Shown one piece after another: positions 63,471-64,000 of a stretch of DNA of 64,000 nt. Under the pieces are notes generated by a model. That model was given only the letters and a program-made list of their open reading frames with translations. It was not told the DNA's origin and searched no databases. The first letter of the stretch is position 1, and each line of letters starts with the position of its first letter. Origin of the DNA: CAUZJF01 sp965248605 (GTDB taxonomy: Bacteria; Chloroflexota; Dehalococcoidia; Lucifugimonadales; CAUZJF01); assembly GCA_965248605.1 (NCBI GenBank), contig CBDFJV010000007.1, positions 2,790,001-2,854,000 of the forward strand, given 5' to 3'. Both the position numbers and the translations under genes were made by a program.

Positions 63471-64000
63471 ATGACCCACCCCCACCCTCAGAATCCGCAG
63501 GCCGCCGCTCAGGGCCGCGCCAAGATCGAGCAGATGAAGCGCTCCTTCGAGCAGAAGAAGGCCATTGCTGACAGTCTCGGCCGCATCAAGAACAAGATCG
63601 GCGTCTACAGCGGCAAAGGGGGCGTCGGCAAGACTACGGTCGCGGTCAACCTGGCGGTTACGCTGGCCCAGGACGGGGCGAGTGTGGGCATCCTGGACGT
63701 CGACGTCGACTGCCCCAACGTGGTCCGGGCGATGAAGGTCGCGGAGCCTCCTGTGGTTGGGGACGAGAAGAAGCTGCTGCCGCCCGAACGGTTTGGCGTC
63801 CGAGTGATGTCGATGGGCTTCTTTCAGGAGAACGAAGAAGAGGCCATTATCTGGCGCGGACCGATGATCCACAACGCAATCAACCAGCTGATTCAGTCGA
63901 CCGAGTGGGGGGACCTCGACTATCTGGTAATCGACCTGCCGCCCGGGACGTCCGACTCGCCGCTCACGGTGATGCAGACCCTTACCCTGGACGGTTTCGT
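63471..64000 (+). CDS. Mrp/NBP35-type P-loop ATPase, 3' end outside window
   Basis: Starts with ATG at 63471 (AAGGA seven to eight bases upstream); 176 codons are visible before the window ends. A charged N-terminal helix is followed by the deviant Walker A IGVYSGKGGVGKTTVAVNLA, LDVDVDCPNVVRAM, and LDYLVIDLPPGTSDSPLTVM, all hallmarks of the Mrp/ApbC group of Fe-S cluster carriers. The usual C-terminal CxxC cluster site would lie beyond the window. It probably works with the DUF59 protein encoded just upstream. Confidence 0.92.
   Translation, partial: MTHPHPQNPQAAAQGRAKIEQMKRSFEQKKAIADSLGRIKNKIGVYSGKGGVGKTTVAVNLAVTLAQDGASVGILDVDVDCPNVVRAMKVAEPPVVGDEKKLLPPERFGVRVMSMGFFQENEEEAIIWRGPMIHNAINQLIQSTEWGDLDYLVIDLPPGTSDSPLTVMQTLTLDGF

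Noticed and set aside
1..64000. tRNA, rRNA or riboswitch genes
   Set aside because: I scanned intergenic stretches for tRNA T-loop patterns and rRNA motifs and saw none convincing; a covariance-model scan would settle this.

Overview
The window looks like a chromosomal segment of a GC-rich, IS-laden bacterium, most likely a Chloroflexota of the Dehalococcoidia/SAR202 type. This is an inference from gene style: W-A-D-repeat lipoproteins, plant-type LRR/cadherin lipoproteins, a DUF2723 protein, a replication-relaxation-like protein and RWEW-type ABC permeases. No rRNA or tRNA was seen that could settle it. Many secreted repeat proteins (TPR, LRR, cadherin-like) and about 14 transposase loci in 64 kb suggest a host-associated or particle-associated lifestyle.

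Housekeeping blocks. 7.3-9.8 kb: trpD-trpC-trpF (tryptophan synthesis, minus strand). 10.1-15.4 kb: class III aminotransferase, NYN-domain protein, malate synthase and purA. 15.4-21.6 kb: minus-strand cluster rpsO-pnp-dapB-[toxin/antitoxin]-asd-dapA, linking translation/RNA decay genes with the diaminopimelate/lysine pathway and interrupted by a TA pair. 55.3-58.2 kb: yebC-ruvC-ruvA-methyltransferase. 58.3-64 kb: a frameshifted HtrA, uvrB, an FHA protein, a MIP18/DUF59 Fe-S factor and the start of an Mrp/NBP35 ATPase.

Accessory blocks. 0-7.1 kb: nested and truncated IS elements (ISNCY-like, IS256 x2, IS1182/IS5-like, IS3) around a TPR protein. 21.7-27.3 kb: a DUF2723 membrane-protein gene split by two tandem IS1380 copies; the insertion is bounded by a 5-bp duplication and removing it restores the reading frame. 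27.4-44 kb: a cell-surface region with an HtrA protease, an octapeptide-repeat protein, a metzincin-like protease, a TolB-like propeller, a 1199-residue LRR/cadherin lipoprotein, DUF4328 and ABC-transporter remnants and a W-A-D-repeat lipoprotein, with an IS630 and a third IS1380 inserted. 44-55 kb: an element-like island with two HTH/coiled-coil proteins, a replication-relaxation-like gene carrying one in-frame stop, a HEPN-like ORF, a decapitated DNA methyltransferase, and IS3, IS630 and IS21 elements.

Most distinctive observations: (1) the protein at 29.3-30.7 kb built of two different octapeptide arrays; (2) a mosaic IS1380 copy whose crossover can be placed within 29 bp; (3) a TA module with a one-base toxin frameshift inside the dap cluster; (4) a replication-relaxation-like gene interrupted by a single amber codon. 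Single-base frameshifts recur (about 2175, 17465, 30420, 38035, 38200, 50570, 59056), so pseudogene decay and residual assembly indels must be distinguished before any of these is trusted.
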